Program-made: the position numbers and the translations under genes | Part shown: positions 27,153 to 36,987 of the stretch, piece after piece | Layout: every line of letters begins with the position of its first letter | Numbering within the stretch: position 1 is the stretch's first letter | The notes under the pieces: generated by a model | The model's input: only the letters and a program-made list of their open reading frames with translations | What the model was told of the DNA's origin: nothing | The model's database searches: none | NCBI GenBank assembly: GCA_051251725.1 | Contig: JBPOFN010000001.1 | Span: 186,001 to 250,000, forward strand | Reading direction: 5' to 3' | Length of the DNA: 64,000 nucleotides | DNA from: JALZUE01 sp051251725 | GTDB lineage: Bacteria > Pseudomonadota > Gammaproteobacteria > Enterobacterales > Alteromonadaceae

Positions 27153-28052
27153 TTATAAATCTGACATCCAATCTAGCTGTTTATTCGCTTCCTGCTTTTT
27201 AATCATTAACTGACGAATTAGCGGTGTTAAGATTAACTCCATTGCTAACCCCATTTTTCCGCCTGGTACCACTAAAGTATTCACTTTCGACATAAATGCG
27301 CCGTCAATCATGCTGAGGTAATACGGGAAATCAATATTTTCCGAATCACGAAAGCGGATCACAACAAAGCTTTCATCTAATGATGGGATAGAATCGGCGG
27401 CAAATGGATTTGATGTATCAACCGTAGGTACTCGCTGAAAATTTACATGGGTGCGAGAAAATTGTGGTGTGATAAATTTAATATAGTCTTCCATCGAACG
27501 CACAATACTGGTGGTTACCGCTTCACGGTTATGACCACGTAAATTGGTATCGCGAACAATTTTTTGGATCCATTCCAAGTTTACAATTGGCACCATGCCA
27601 ATTAATAAGTCTACTTGGCTTGCTACGTCATTAGTATCGGTTTTAACACCACCATGTAAACCTTCATAAAAAAGTAGATCAGTGCCTTCGCCGAGCTCTT
27701 CCCACGGGGTAAAAGTGCCGGGCATTTGGTTATAAGGCACAGCATCGTCAAAGGTATGTAAATAACGACGCATTTTACCTTTGCCGGTTTCAGAATAATC
27801 TTTAAAGAGTTTTTCTAAGGCATCAAAGTCATTCGCTTGATCGCCAAAATAACTAATATTGCGAGCGGCTTCACGCGCTTTACGTTTTTCAAGATCCATT
27901 TCTTGGCGTGAATAGCGATGAAAACTATCCCCTTCTACTTTGGCACAAGTAATCCCAAGCGAGCGAAAGATATGCTCAAACGATTCAGTGGTTGTAGACG
28001 TTCCTGCACCAGATGAACCTGTTACAGCAATAATCGGATTTCGTGAAGACAT
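27153..28052 (-). CDS. prkB: Phosphoribulokinase (PrkB type)
   Basis: A 299-residue P-loop kinase with Walker A GSSGAGTSTT (residues 12-21), the EGDSFHRYSRQEMD ribulose-binding segment, DLLFYEGLHGG and the conserved VDLLIGMVPIVNLEWIQKI. It belongs to the short, single-domain bacterial PRK type also found in E. coli and other non-autotrophs, where no RuBisCO is present; its physiological job there is unclear. ATG at 28052 matches the family N-terminus (MSSRNPIIAVTGSSGAG). Confidence 0.92.
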   Translation of the reverse strand: MSSRNPIIAVTGSSGAGTSTTTESFEHIFRSLGITCAKVEGDSFHRYSRQEMDLEKRKAREAARNISYFGDQANDFDALEKLFKDYSETGKGKMRRYLHTFDDAVPYNQMPGTFTPWEELGEGTDLLFYEGLHGGVKTDTNDVASQVDLLIGMVPIVNLEWIQKIVRDTNLRGHNREAVTTSIVRSMEDYIKFITPQFSRTHVNFQRVPTVDTSNPFAADSIPSLDESFVVIRFRDSENIDFPYYLSMIDGAFMSKVNTLVVPGGKMGLAMELILTPLIRQLMIKKQEANKQLDWMSDL

Positions 28053-28444
28053 ACAAATGTACCTTGTTAACCTAAGTTCTAAACATTGGCTCGTAAAATA
28101 AGCCCGTATAATAATTTATATAAAGAAAACTATGCTTGCCAACATATTAATGACGCAAATATTATTCCTTGCTCGAATTTAGGTTATTAAAAACGAGTTT
28201 AGTTTATACGGTGAAAGCTAAGATAGGTCAAGTTAAGGAAAGATTTACAAATAAAAAAGGCGCTGAGTATTTTCTCAGCACCTTTTAAAATAATCAAAAT
28301 ATCAATAAGTTAACCTAAAGTTAAAGCCATTAAGGGTAATTAGTTTTGTTAACAAAATTAATTTTTTTCATCTATCGCTTATAATAACTAGCTAATAAAG
28401 CACAATTCCATTGACGGCCTACTAAGTATTGAGCAATTTATCAC
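28053..28444. other. Intergenic region of 392 bp between prkB and the RND operon
   Basis: Contains the prkB upstream region on the right side of its start and the terminator of the RND operon at 28253-28286. No ORF with protein-like content or RNA gene was seen. Confidence 0.6.
28253..28286 (-). terminator. Terminator of the RND efflux operon
   Basis: AAAAGGCGCTGAG and CTCAGCACCTTTT pair with one C/A mismatch around a TATTTT loop. Read on the minus strand the stem ends in CCTTTTTT, giving a T-run downstream of the RND permease gene (ends 28445). Confidence 0.8.
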
Positions 28445-31400
28445 TTATTTACTCTCAGCTGATGGCGCTGTTGATGTTAATGATGAACGCCAAAATGCCA
28501 GCTTGCTAAGCGATAACTTAATATCTTCAATAATAAGGTATAAACTTGGAATTAAAACTAAAGTCACTACGGTCGCAAATAATACTCCAAATGCTAGTGA
28601 AACAGCCATCGGGATCACCATTTGCGCCTGTAAACTGGTTTCGAGCATAATTGGCACTAAGCCAATAAAAGTAGTAATTGAAGTTAACAATATCGCTCGA
28701 AAACGCATACAGCCAGCATGAATTACCGCATCTATTAATTTTACCCCTTCTAGTCTAGTTTTATTAACATAATCCACCATCACTAACGAGTCATTCACGA
28801 CAACACCGGCTGCAGCAATAATCCCAAACATTGAAAATGAATTAAGATCCATACCTAAAATAATATGACCAAGACCTGCGCCAATGACTCCAAACGGGAT
28901 CACCACCATGATCATTAACGGTTGGCTATAAGATTTAAGTGGTACGGCTAACAGAGTAAAAATCACCAATAATGACAAAATAAAGTTTTTAAATTGTTCA
29001 TTGGCGCTATCAATTTCTTCCTGAATACGGCCTGTTACTTCACTTTTTACTAAAGGAAATTCACGTATTAACTGCGGAATATAATTTTCTTTAATATCCT
29101 TGGCAAGTTTATAAGGTTCAACTTGGCTGACATCAACACTGCCCCAAATATTAATGGTGCGATTACCATTTTCACGCCGAATATTACTCACCCCGTCAGT
29201 TAAATGGATTTCAGCTAATTCAGATAGCGGTAATTCTGAGCCATTGGCTGTGATGATCATCACATCATCAACATGGCCAATCGCATTACGTTCATTGGCC
29301 GGATAACGCACCATCACTTTAATTTCTTCGCTATTACGTAAAATGCGCTGTGCTTCTAAACCATAAAAGCTATGACTGACTTGCTGCGCCACATCACTCA
29401 GCGTTAGACCCATGCTATAAGCTAGCGGCTTTAAGGTAAATTGAATTTCTTTCGAACTGGTTTCACGGCTATCGTTAACATCAGCAACGCCCTTCATACT
29501 TTTTAATTTTTTCTTTAATGCTTTCGATGCCGCTAATAATTGCTGATCATTCTGGCTTTCTAAACGAAAACTAATATCACCGTCATCACGCCCACCGCCA
29601 AATATATTTTCTTGTATTTCAAAGCGTTCGACCCCAGGTAACACTGGAATAGCAATACGCCAGCGCTCAGCTAATTCAAAGGGATTAATCGGTCTTTGGT
29701 CTTCATCAACCAGTTTCACCATGATCTGCGCGTTGTTTTTCCCTCTTAATTCAACTTGCATATCATCTGTCATGCCCTTGCCATGCTCAGCAATAATCTC
29801 AGTTTCAACTTTCGCTAAAATAGCTTCAATCGTTTGAACCGTGTCTAACGTTGCTTGTTCGGCAGAGCTCAAATTCATTTGAATATGGATACGGGGAAAG
29901 TCATGTGGAATTTTAGGTTGACCAACATAGCGCACGATACCGCCATTAAATAAACCCGCACTAATTAATAATATGCTAATAAAAAAGGCTAAAACGCCAT
30001 AACGATAATGTACACATTTAGTTAAGAGCGGACGATATAACTTAGTGATCAACGACTTTACGCCATTATCAATATTGGCTCTTAATCGATCGAGAATATT
30101 GTTTGAGGTCTTTTCTTTTACCTTCATTTTGACCAGATGAGCTGGCAAAATCAGTTTCGACTCAACGAGTGAAAACAACAGACAAAAGATCACGACAAAG
30201 CCAATCGCTTTACCGACAGCCGACTCAGGCCCGTCACCCATGACAAAGGGAATAAAGGCTGCAATGGTAGTTAATACACCAAAGGTTGCCGGCATAGCAA
30301 CCCGCTGCACACCGCGAATAACACTTTCGGTTGAATGGCCTGATTTTTCAATTTCAGCATGGGCACTTTCCCCCATCACAATCGCATCGTCAACAACAAT
30401 GCCAAGCACCAAAATAAAGGCAAATAAACTGGTAATATTTATCGTGATATTGATCATATCCATTGGCATGATCAGCAAGGTTCCTAAGAAACAAACCGGC
30501 AACCCCATCATGACCCAAAACGCTAACCGAATACGTAAAAACAGCGCCAGCATTAAAAATACCAATAACGCACCGCTTTTCATATTGTCAATCATCATGG
30601 TTAAACGGCCATCAAGATAATGAGTTAAATCCACCCACGTTTCTAAATTCACCCCTGCCGGTAACTCTGCTTGTTTCTTTTTAAGATAGCCTTTAACAAC
30701 ATCGGCGACATTACTGATATCTTGATCGCTGGAAGCGCCAATAAAAAAGGTTACTGAATTTTGACCATTAAACTTTGAATATTGAATACCATCCCAAAGG
30801 CCATCATCAACGACGGCAATATCACCCACGAATATTTGGCTGCCATCAGGTAAATTCCGCACAGGAATATTTTCAAATTGATAGCCGCGATAGGCCTGAT
30901 TCTCAACCCTTAGATTAATATAGCCATTTTCCGCTCTAATTTGCCCAGCAGACATATTGCGCGAAGATTTACGGATCGCGGAGGCAACATCATTAAAACT
31001 TAAATTATATTCACGTAACTTGTCTTTACTGACTTCAATTGATATTTCATAACCTAAACCGCTATAAAATTCGCTGATATTAATGGAGGGGAGCTGCTGG
31101 ATTTCTTTATGGATATTTAAACCTAAGGCTTTTAAGTCTTGATGCTCTAAATCACCATATAAGCTTATCCACATCACTTCTTGTTTATATTTAATGCGTT
31201 CAACGGTTGGTCTTTCCATGCCATCAGGAAAGCTTGGAATAGTATCTATTTGTGCTTTAACTTCTTCCAATACCACCTGCGGATCATAGGCTTGATTAAC
31301 CCTAAAATAACCGGCCGAATAACCACGATAAGAGTGGGTAATAATACGATCTAAACCTTGTACACCTTGTAGTGCCTGCTCAACTTTTAGGGTAATGCCT

Positions 31401-31654
31401 TCTTCCACTTCTTGCGGCGCAGTACCTGGATATGACACGCCAAAACGTAACCAATCAATTTCAACTTGCGGGAACATTTGTTTATTAATGGTGCTTGCCG
31501 TTAATAAACCGCCAACAATAATAAAAAGCATTAATAAATTCGCTGCGACACTATTACGGGCAAACCAAGCGATTAATCCTTTGCTTGTTTGAGCATCAAC
31601 GCGACTTTTAATACCGTTATCGTCGGCTGAATTATTTTCAAAAGAGTGATTCAT
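28445..31654 (-). CDS. RND efflux transporter, inner-membrane permease
   Basis: A 1069-residue AcrB/AcrD/AcrF (HAE) family protein. One helix near residue 35-55, a large periplasmic loop, then helices including VLGIVVDDAIVMGESAHAEIE with the paired Asp of the proton relay in TM4, a second loop, and the C-terminal helix set with GVVVNDSLVMVDYVN. It works as a trimer that captures substrate in the periplasm and pumps it to an outer-membrane channel. Its ATG shares a base with the adaptor stop (TAATG) and has GGAG just before it, so the two are coupled. No outer-membrane factor gene is adjacent. Substrate unknown. Confidence 0.94.
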   Translation of the reverse strand: MNHSFENNSADDNGIKSRVDAQTSKGLIAWFARNSVAANLLMLFIIVGGLLTASTINKQMFPQVEIDWLRFGVSYPGTAPQEVEEGITLKVEQALQGVQGLDRIITHSYRGYSAGYFRVNQAYDPQVVLEEVKAQIDTIPSFPDGMERPTVERIKYKQEVMWISLYGDLEHQDLKALGLNIHKEIQQLPSINISEFYSGLGYEISIEVSKDKLREYNLSFNDVASAIRKSSRNMSAGQIRAENGYINLRVENQAYRGYQFENIPVRNLPDGSQIFVGDIAVVDDGLWDGIQYSKFNGQNSVTFFIGASSDQDISNVADVVKGYLKKKQAELPAGVNLETWVDLTHYLDGRLTMMIDNMKSGALLVFLMLALFLRIRLAFWVMMGLPVCFLGTLLIMPMDMINITINITSLFAFILVLGIVVDDAIVMGESAHAEIEKSGHSTESVIRGVQRVAMPATFGVLTTIAAFIPFVMGDGPESAVGKAIGFVVIFCLLFSLVESKLILPAHLVKMKVKEKTSNNILDRLRANIDNGVKSLITKLYRPLLTKCVHYRYGVLAFFISILLISAGLFNGGIVRYVGQPKIPHDFPRIHIQMNLSSAEQATLDTVQTIEAILAKVETEIIAEHGKGMTDDMQVELRGKNNAQIMVKLVDEDQRPINPFELAERWRIAIPVLPGVERFEIQENIFGGGRDDGDISFRLESQNDQQLLAASKALKKKLKSMKGVADVNDSRETSSKEIQFTLKPLAYSMGLTLSDVAQQVSHSFYGLEAQRILRNSEEIKVMVRYPANERNAIGHVDDVMIITANGSELPLSELAEIHLTDGVSNIRRENGNRTINIWGSVDVSQVEPYKLAKDIKENYIPQLIREFPLVKSEVTGRIQEEIDSANEQFKNFILSLLVIFTLLAVPLKSYSQPLMIMVVIPFGVIGAGLGHIILGMDLNSFSMFGIIAAAGVVVNDSLVMVDYVNKTRLEGVKLIDAVIHAGCMRFRAILLTSITTFIGLVPIMLETSLQAQMVIPMAVSLAFGVLFATVVTLVLIPSLYLIIEDIKLSLSKLAFWRSSLTSTAPSAESK

Positions 31655-32859
31655 TATTGCTCCTTAACACTGGCTAAGGTTGTCGTTGATGCTAAAGCTT
31701 CTTCTGTTTGATCTTGTTCGGACTCTAATTCTAATTTTTCAGCTAAGGCGAGCTGCATACCATGTAGCGGATAATCAAGTGCAGAAGTGATCAGCTGATC
31801 GCCATTTTCTAAGCCATTGGCAACAATAATATTCTTGCCCTCTTGACGAATAATTTCAACATCAACAAAGCGTAATTTATTATCGTTATCAAGAACTGGC
31901 ACGCCATTGTCTAACAATAAATAGCGCGGAATAACGGCAACATTTGTCACGGTTTCACCCACGATCTGGGCATTAATGTAAGAGCCAAAGCGTATCGCTT
32001 TTTTGCCATCAACTAAGCCATAAGGGTCTTTAATCTCAGCGACTAAATAATTCATTCGGCTTTGCTGATCAATTACCCCTTCTGAACGCACTATCTCTGC
32101 TTGCCAAGTTGTTACTTCACCCGCGTAACTGCCAGTAATTTCTACATTCGCTGCTCGTCCTTGTTCAACTAAAAAACGTAATTGGTTTTCTGCTACAGGC
32201 AAGCGAATTTCAGCGATATCAGTTGCCATCACTCGGCCAATCATTACTCCCTTTGAAATATAAGCGCCTAAGCCTAAACTTCTATTTTCTATCAAGGCAT
32301 CATATGGCGCTTTAATTTCGGTACGTTCAAGATTGCGTTTTGCGATTAACACCCCAGCTTCTGCCGCTTTAACATTTGAAAGCTCTTTCGCCAGCTGTGG
32401 TTTTCGAAGACTTAATTGGGTTGGCGAGCTTGCTTTTATCCGTTTCCATTCATGCTCAGCAACTTTACCGTGGGCAATTTCTTGCTCTAACGATGCTTTA
32501 GCCGAAGCGAGAATAGCTTCGGCATTAATTAATGCGGCCTGATAATCATTAGGATCTATTTTGGCTAACACCTGACCTTTTTTAACAAAGGCGCCGCGGA
32601 CAAAATCAGCGGAAAGCTCAATTAATTCACCGCTCACTTGTGCAACTAATTCGGTTTCAAATTTAGCCTTCACTACGCCATGTGATTTCACCTTCAGTGT
32701 CATCGGCATCAGTGTTATCGCCTGCACTGAAACAATTGGCGTGGTATCAACTTTCGCTTTTTCTGCCGGTGGTTTTTTCATGCCTGAAAAGACAGCAAAG
32801 GCTCCAATGCCTATCGCCAAAATAGCAATAGGTACAATAATCTGCTTTTTCCTTGTCAC
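31654..32859 (-). CDS. RND efflux periplasmic adaptor subunit (membrane fusion protein)
   Basis: A 401-residue HlyD/AcrA-type adaptor. N-terminal anchor IIVPIAILAIGIGAFAVFSG, lipoyl half-motif GELIELSADFVRGAFVKKGQVLAKID, a coiled-coil hairpin at about 110-175 (Ala/Glu/Lys-rich), second lipoyl half IKAPYDALIENRSLGLGAYIS and a beta-barrel with membrane-proximal domain. No lipobox, so it is anchored by the N-terminal helix. It links the RND pump (next gene, 1-nt overlap) to an outer-membrane channel encoded elsewhere. A perfect 14-bp inverted repeat lies 135 bp upstream. Confidence 0.92.
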   Translation of the reverse strand: MTRKKQIIVPIAILAIGIGAFAVFSGMKKPPAEKAKVDTTPIVSVQAITLMPMTLKVKSHGVVKAKFETELVAQVSGELIELSADFVRGAFVKKGQVLAKIDPNDYQAALINAEAILASAKASLEQEIAHGKVAEHEWKRIKASSPTQLSLRKPQLAKELSNVKAAEAGVLIAKRNLERTEIKAPYDALIENRSLGLGAYISKGVMIGRVMATDIAEIRLPVAENQLRFLVEQGRAANVEITGSYAGEVTTWQAEIVRSEGVIDQQSRMNYLVAEIKDPYGLVDGKKAIRFGSYINAQIVGETVTNVAVIPRYLLLDNGVPVLDNDNKLRFVDVEIIRQEGKNIIVANGLENGDQLITSALDYPLHGMQLALAEKLELESEQDQTEEALASTTTLASVKEQ

Positions 32860-32993
32860 GATCTTATCCTCATTTAATTATTTTTATCTAAGCTCAATAG
32901 ACCTTAGGTATATCAATAACCAAGCCGAATTGATAAAAATAAAAGGATAAATAAGGAGAATATATTTTTATTAACAAAAACATAAGCTTAACA

Positions 32994-33031
32994 ACTTAAT
33001 CTTTAACGTTTTAAGTAGTTAAAGATTAAGT
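32994..33031. repeat. Perfect 14-bp inverted repeat between the RND operon and the acyltransferase
   Basis: ACTTAATCTTTAAC (32994-33007) and GTTAAAGATTAAGT (33018-33031) pair perfectly across a 10-nt loop. No T-run follows on either strand. It could be an operator for the RND operon (135 bp upstream of the adaptor start) or a 3' hairpin of the acyltransferase gene, whose stop is 45 bp away. Confidence 0.6.
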
Positions 33032-33075
33032 CTACGAAAGATATATTTTCAGTCTTTGGTTTTTTTCACTACTTT

Positions 33076-34224
33076 TTAAACTTTTATAAAAATATTTCGT
33101 TTATATAACCAATTAAGTAAAAACCATTGCACCAGCACCAAAAGTAGTACTGTGCTTAATGCTTGGTAATTACTTGGTAACGCTAAAATGATTTGGCCAA
33201 AAAAACTGCTCATCAGGTAATGCCAATTAACTAAGCTTGAAGCTAAATAAACTAAAATAGAGTTAACACCTATCACCGCAAAACATTTGCCGACCCGCTG
33301 CCATTTTAAAACATCAATCAAGTAATAAAATACCGCGAGGATCAGCAAACTATAACCGACAGTGGCTAACGTGAAGCTACTGGTCCATAGCGTTTTATTA
33401 ATCGGCAGAATAAACGACCACAGATAACTAATGAATAGCACAACTGCGCCCGCAAGGGATAATTCAATCACTAGCCTATACGGTGTTGCAGCTCTTTTAA
33501 TTAAATGACGGCCAACGAACATGCCAAGTAAAGCATTAACTACAGATGAGATATTCGACAACATTCCTTCTGGATCAATCGCCAAATTTTGGTAACTAGC
33601 ACCCGGTAAAAAGTGTTGATCAAACCAAACATTTAATGCCCCAGTCGCACTATAATTACCGCCGCCAACACCCGCAATAGTGACAAATTCGAGTAATAAC
33701 CAGTAACCAACAAGTATTGACGCAGTCACCAGCATTTGTGATTTTTCTGATAAATACCACACACATAACGTCGTAATAAAACCAGCTATGGCGATACGCG
33801 CTAACACACTGGCAAAACGAATATCGTCTAGTTGACTTGGTATACCAACGCCCCAGCCATGATTATAAATAACACCTAAAACAATCAAGAGCATTAAGCG
33901 TTTATAAGCATGGCTTTTCATCAGCTTTTGTTTTGCTAGCGGATAATTTGAGAGTCGCTTGCCGGCAATACCAATGCTGACACCCGAGAGGAAAATAAAT
34001 AGTGGAAATATCACATCATAAGCAGTTAAACCGTGCCACTGACTATGCTCCATTTGCGCCGTTAGTACATTTAAAAATGGCCATTCAGTCACTAAATACC
34101 AGCTAGCAAAGAGACCTTGTAACCCTAAAATCCAGATCATATCAAAGCCCCTTAGTGCATCGATTGACAAGATCCGTGTTTTATTTTTATCCTTTACTGG
34201 TGTTGGAATATTTGTTGCTGCCAT
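33076..34224 (-). CDS. Multi-pass acyltransferase of the HGSNAT/NagX type (COG4299, DUF5009-like)
   Basis: A 382-residue membrane protein with about ten helices. The start RILSIDALRGFDMIWILG and the HSQWHGLTAYDVIFPLFIFLSGVSIGI segment, with its conserved His residues, match the bacterial relatives of human heparan-alpha-glucosaminide N-acetyltransferase. Proteins of this type move an acetyl group from cytoplasmic acetyl-CoA to a sugar amine on the other side of the membrane; NagX of chitin/GlcNAc users is one. No nag genes are near, so a GlcNAc link is not supported here. It may have its own promoter in the 417-bp gap upstream, where a 15-bp repeat array lies. Confidence 0.82.
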   Translation of the reverse strand: MAATNIPTPVKDKNKTRILSIDALRGFDMIWILGLQGLFASWYLVTEWPFLNVLTAQMEHSQWHGLTAYDVIFPLFIFLSGVSIGIAGKRLSNYPLAKQKLMKSHAYKRLMLLIVLGVIYNHGWGVGIPSQLDDIRFASVLARIAIAGFITTLCVWYLSEKSQMLVTASILVGYWLLLEFVTIAGVGGGNYSATGALNVWFDQHFLPGASYQNLAIDPEGMLSNISSVVNALLGMFVGRHLIKRAATPYRLVIELSLAGAVVLFISYLWSFILPINKTLWTSSFTLATVGYSLLILAVFYYLIDVLKWQRVGKCFAVIGVNSILVYLASSLVNWHYLMSSFFGQIILALPSNYQALSTVLLLVLVQWFLLNWLYKRNIFIKV

Positions 34225-34641
34225 AGTTTGCCCGCTCGCCTTTTTAATCCATATTAATTTTTTAGAGTGAAGTAAGTACTACATAGTTAAAAGCAGCATA
34301 GTTAAGAACTGTATAGTTAATAACTACATAGCTAAAAGCAGATAGCTAAGAACTAAGATAATGCGTTAATAGATACCGTGATGGTTATTGCCTGGTCGCG
34401 CTAAAACTTATGTTCAGCCAAAATGTCCAAATCAGCTAGACAGCTTAACAATAGCCCTATTAATATCGTGTCTTATAAATAGCATAGCAAGACCAGAATG
34501 ACAACGCTGTCTTTATGATGTACTGTTTGTAATAATTGTTGAGTAAGCGATAAAGAATTTACAAATTGTTAAGCTTAATCGCTGCTGAAATAACAAAAAC
34601 GATGATAGAGTATTTATTTATCTCCGCTAAAGTTATCAACT
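34225..34641. other. Intergenic region of 417 bp, divergent promoters
   Basis: Lies between the leftward acyltransferase and rightward TerB-like genes. Besides the 15-bp tandem array (34282-34355) no gene or RNA is seen; the right half is AT-rich and probably holds the terB-side promoter. Confidence 0.6.
34282..34355. repeat. Degenerate 15-bp tandem repeat, five units
   Basis: Units of the form CATAGTTAAAAGCAG: 34282-34296, 34297-34311, 34312-34326, 34327-34341 and a last unit one base short (about 34342-34355). The core ATAG(T/C)TAA is kept in all five. It lies 58-131 bp upstream of the acyltransferase start. Confidence 0.8.
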
Positions 34642-35085
34642 ATGTTAAATCGAGTAAGTGCATTTTTTAAAAATCTAAATAGCTTTAATGCAAATGAAGC
34701 TAGTGAAATTATCCCTATTGAAATCGCTTGTGCGGTGCTGTTATGCGAAGTGATGCGCGCTGATCATAATATTGATAGTGCAGAGCAAAATAAATTAACC
34801 GAATTATTAACCCATCGGTTTAATTTAAACGCGCAAGAAACCCTAGCAATCATTAACAGCGCGTTAATTAAAAGTGCCGATTCAAATGACTTATATACCT
34901 ATACGTCACTGATCAATAAACATTATCAAATAGCTGAAAAAATTCAGCTGGTTGAATTACTCTGGCAAATAGCCTTAGCGGATGGCGAGATATCTGCGAT
35001 TGAGCATCATATAATTCGCAAAATCGCTGACTTATTACATTTACGTCACAGTGAATATGTAGCAAGCAAACCAAGTGTAGGGTAA
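34642..35085 (+). CDS. TerB-family protein
   Basis: A 147-residue soluble helical protein with a TerB-like (COG4103) fold: IEIACAVLLCEVMRADHNIDSAEQNKL, then VELLWQIALADGEISAIEHHIIRKIADLLHL. The two ADxxID/ADGEIS acidic loops are the metal-binding marks of the family. Such stand-alone proteins are common in Alteromonadales and are not proof of tellurite resistance. The gap to cvfB is 35 bp, so the two may be co-transcribed. The first Met fits an N-terminal helix (MLNRVSAFFKNLNSF). Confidence 0.85.
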   Translation: MLNRVSAFFKNLNSFNANEASEIIPIEIACAVLLCEVMRADHNIDSAEQNKLTELLTHRFNLNAQETLAIINSALIKSADSNDLYTYTSLINKHYQIAEKIQLVELLWQIALADGEISAIEHHIIRKIADLLHLRHSEYVASKPSVG

Positions 35086-35120
35086 AATTAGTTATCTCAT
35101 CTATTCATTAGTAAGTTTTC

Positions 35121-35951
35121 ATGGCAACTATCGGCGTATTTAATACCCTTAAAATTATCGACATTATTAACCACGGCGCCATTTTAGATGGTGGTGAGTT
35201 AGGTGAAATATTATTACCTAATCGCTATGTGCCTGAAAATGCCGCAATAGAAAACGAAGTAGAAGTTTTTCTCTACAATGACTCACTCGATAGATTAGTT
35301 GCCACAACAGATAAGCCGAGAGCTAAAATTGGTGATTTTGCTAATTTACGAGTAGCGCAAGTTAACAAAATTGGCGCTTTTCTTGATTGGGGCTTACCTA
35401 AAGACTTATTAGTGCCATACAACCAACAACATAGAGAAATGGAAGTTGGTAAGCATTATTTAGTAAAACTGTATTTAGATGAAAAAACTAGCCGCGTAGT
35501 CGCAACCTCAAAAATTGATAAATTTTTAGATATTTGGCCTGCTGAATATCAAGCCGGTGAAGAAGTTGAACTAACTTTTGCCAACCGTACTGATCTTGGT
35601 TACAAAGCCATTATTAATGATCAACACTGGGGCTTAATTTTTCAAAGTGATATTTTTCAACCTATTCGTACCGGCTTAAAAACCAAAGGTTTTATTAAAG
35701 AAGTGCGAGAAGATGGTAAAATTACCGTTTGCTTAACTCGAGCAGGTAAAGCTAAAGTTGACGATTTCAGTGAGAAATTCCTAGCCTATTTAAATAACAA
35801 TGATGGTTTCGCTGCCTTTAATGATAAAAGTTCACCAACTGATATTCAACGTGCTTTTGGTGTGAGTAAAAAAGCATTCAAGCAAACCGTTGGCCATTTA
35901 TTGAAATTGAAAAAGATTGAGTTTGTTAACAGTGGCATCAAATTACTTTAA
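35121..35951 (+). CDS. CvfB family S1-like RNA-binding protein
   Basis: A 276-residue CvfB/YitL-type protein. Three S1-like beta-barrels are visible (GAILDGGELGEILLPNRYVP; GAFLDWGLPKDLLVPYNQQ; GYKAIINDQHWGLIFQSDIF) and a C-terminal winged helix (STPTDIQRAFGVSKKAFKQTVGHLL-like region at about 235-265). It binds RNA; in Staphylococcus CvfB affects virulence gene expression, but the role in proteobacteria is not clear. A terminator follows 37 bp downstream. Confidence 0.9.
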   Translation: MATIGVFNTLKIIDIINHGAILDGGELGEILLPNRYVPENAAIENEVEVFLYNDSLDRLVATTDKPRAKIGDFANLRVAQVNKIGAFLDWGLPKDLLVPYNQQHREMEVGKHYLVKLYLDEKTSRVVATSKIDKFLDIWPAEYQAGEEVELTFANRTDLGYKAIINDQHWGLIFQSDIFQPIRTGLKTKGFIKEVREDGKITVCLTRAGKAKVDDFSEKFLAYLNNNDGFAAFNDKSSPTDIQRAFGVSKKAFKQTVGHLLKLKKIEFVNSGIKLL

Positions 35952-35987
35952 CCTGAACTCATAGCGCTTAAGCTAAATTTTCACCAT

Positions 35988-36016
35988 AAAAAAAGCCACT
36001 GACAAGTGGCTTTTTA
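35988..36016. terminator. Bidirectional terminator between cvfB and the DUF3016 gene
   Basis: AAAAAGCCACT and AGTGGCTTTTT pair around a GACA loop, with A- and T-runs on both sides; it serves both convergent genes. Confidence 0.9.
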
Positions 36017-36034
36017 CGTGCTTAGCAGCAGATA

Positions 36035-36529
36035 TTATTTAAAGGTGTCTTTAAACCACTGTGCTAATAACTGCTTTTCATAACCAAAAGCATCACGCTT
36101 ATACTTTAACCCTTGGTTGGTCATAAAACTCGTATCTCGGATATTCTCTTCGCCCGACTTTAATACCATTTTATTCTTATCTATTAATTGATAAGTAAAA
36201 GCTAATCTTGGCGGAAACATAGTTTTTACCAAGCGAAATAAGTTGGCATTATGCATACTAATATCACCGGCTAAATCGATGTCTGAAACATCAATTTTGA
36301 GTAACTGATCTTCTGGCAACTGTTCCGCTAACTTAGTTAATTCTTTTTCTATGTTATAAAATACATTTTCAACAAACTGGGTTTTATTTTCTTCACCGGG
36401 TCGCATATCGGCAAAGTTTTCGGGATCAGCAAAAGTAATTTCCAATCCTGCTGCATGCACTGTTGGCACGGCTAGGGTTAAGGCCATAGCACTACTAAAT
36501 AACATTGATAGTATAGATACTCTTTTCAT
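36035..36529 (-). CDS. DUF3016 domain periplasmic protein
   Basis: A 164-residue exported protein: signal peptide MKRVSILSMLFSSAMALTLAVPTVHAA, then the DUF3016 pattern ITFADPENFADMRPGEENK, a FVENVFYNIEKELTKLAEQLP helix, LKIDVSDIDLAGD and a C-terminal YKRDAFGYEKQLLAQWF. GGAGG lies just before the start. Function of the family is unknown; it is probably periplasmic. Last conserved gene before the accessory stretch. Confidence 0.88.
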   Translation of the reverse strand: MKRVSILSMLFSSAMALTLAVPTVHAAGLEITFADPENFADMRPGEENKTQFVENVFYNIEKELTKLAEQLPEDQLLKIDVSDIDLAGDISMHNANLFRLVKTMFPPRLAFTYQLIDKNKMVLKSGEENIRDTSFMTNQGLKYKRDAFGYEKQLLAQWFKDTFK

Positions 36530-36987
36530 AAATCCTCCGTTTTAATAATCATAAAACAAAAACACTACTTGAGATGTAATTAAGTGTAACATAATTCTTT
36601 CATGCACATATTTAGCAGAATTTAAGCATTAAGTGTTTAATTCCCATCAGATTTTTTAAACGATTTTTATTAAACTAATAATTTGATTATTAGTGCTTTA
36701 ATGCCACTTATATAATGCAAACATCACCACAACCTTCAACACTAACTGAATATTTCTTGATGATTAACAACTCTTTATAAAAATAAACTCACAGCAACCA
36801 GTTTCAAATCAACACACGTTTAGTTATTTATTGCACAAAACGCATTACATTTGACCTTTTATGATTGGTTTTGTACTATTTAGATCTATTTTGTTTGATT
36901 AGTATTTAATTACTAACACTAGGTAATACTGCTGTTAGTTAATTAACTTTTTTGAATAATTATAATAAATATAAAAAAGAGGGGTTT
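36530..36987. other. AT-rich intergenic region of 458 bp
   Basis: Very AT-rich divergent promoter region between the DUF3016 gene and the glycosidase. No ORF, RNA gene or clear repeat was found. Confidence 0.55.

Noticed and set aside
34642..35085. Tellurite-resistance cassette
   Set aside because: Only a TerB-like gene is present; no terC, terD or terZ nearby.
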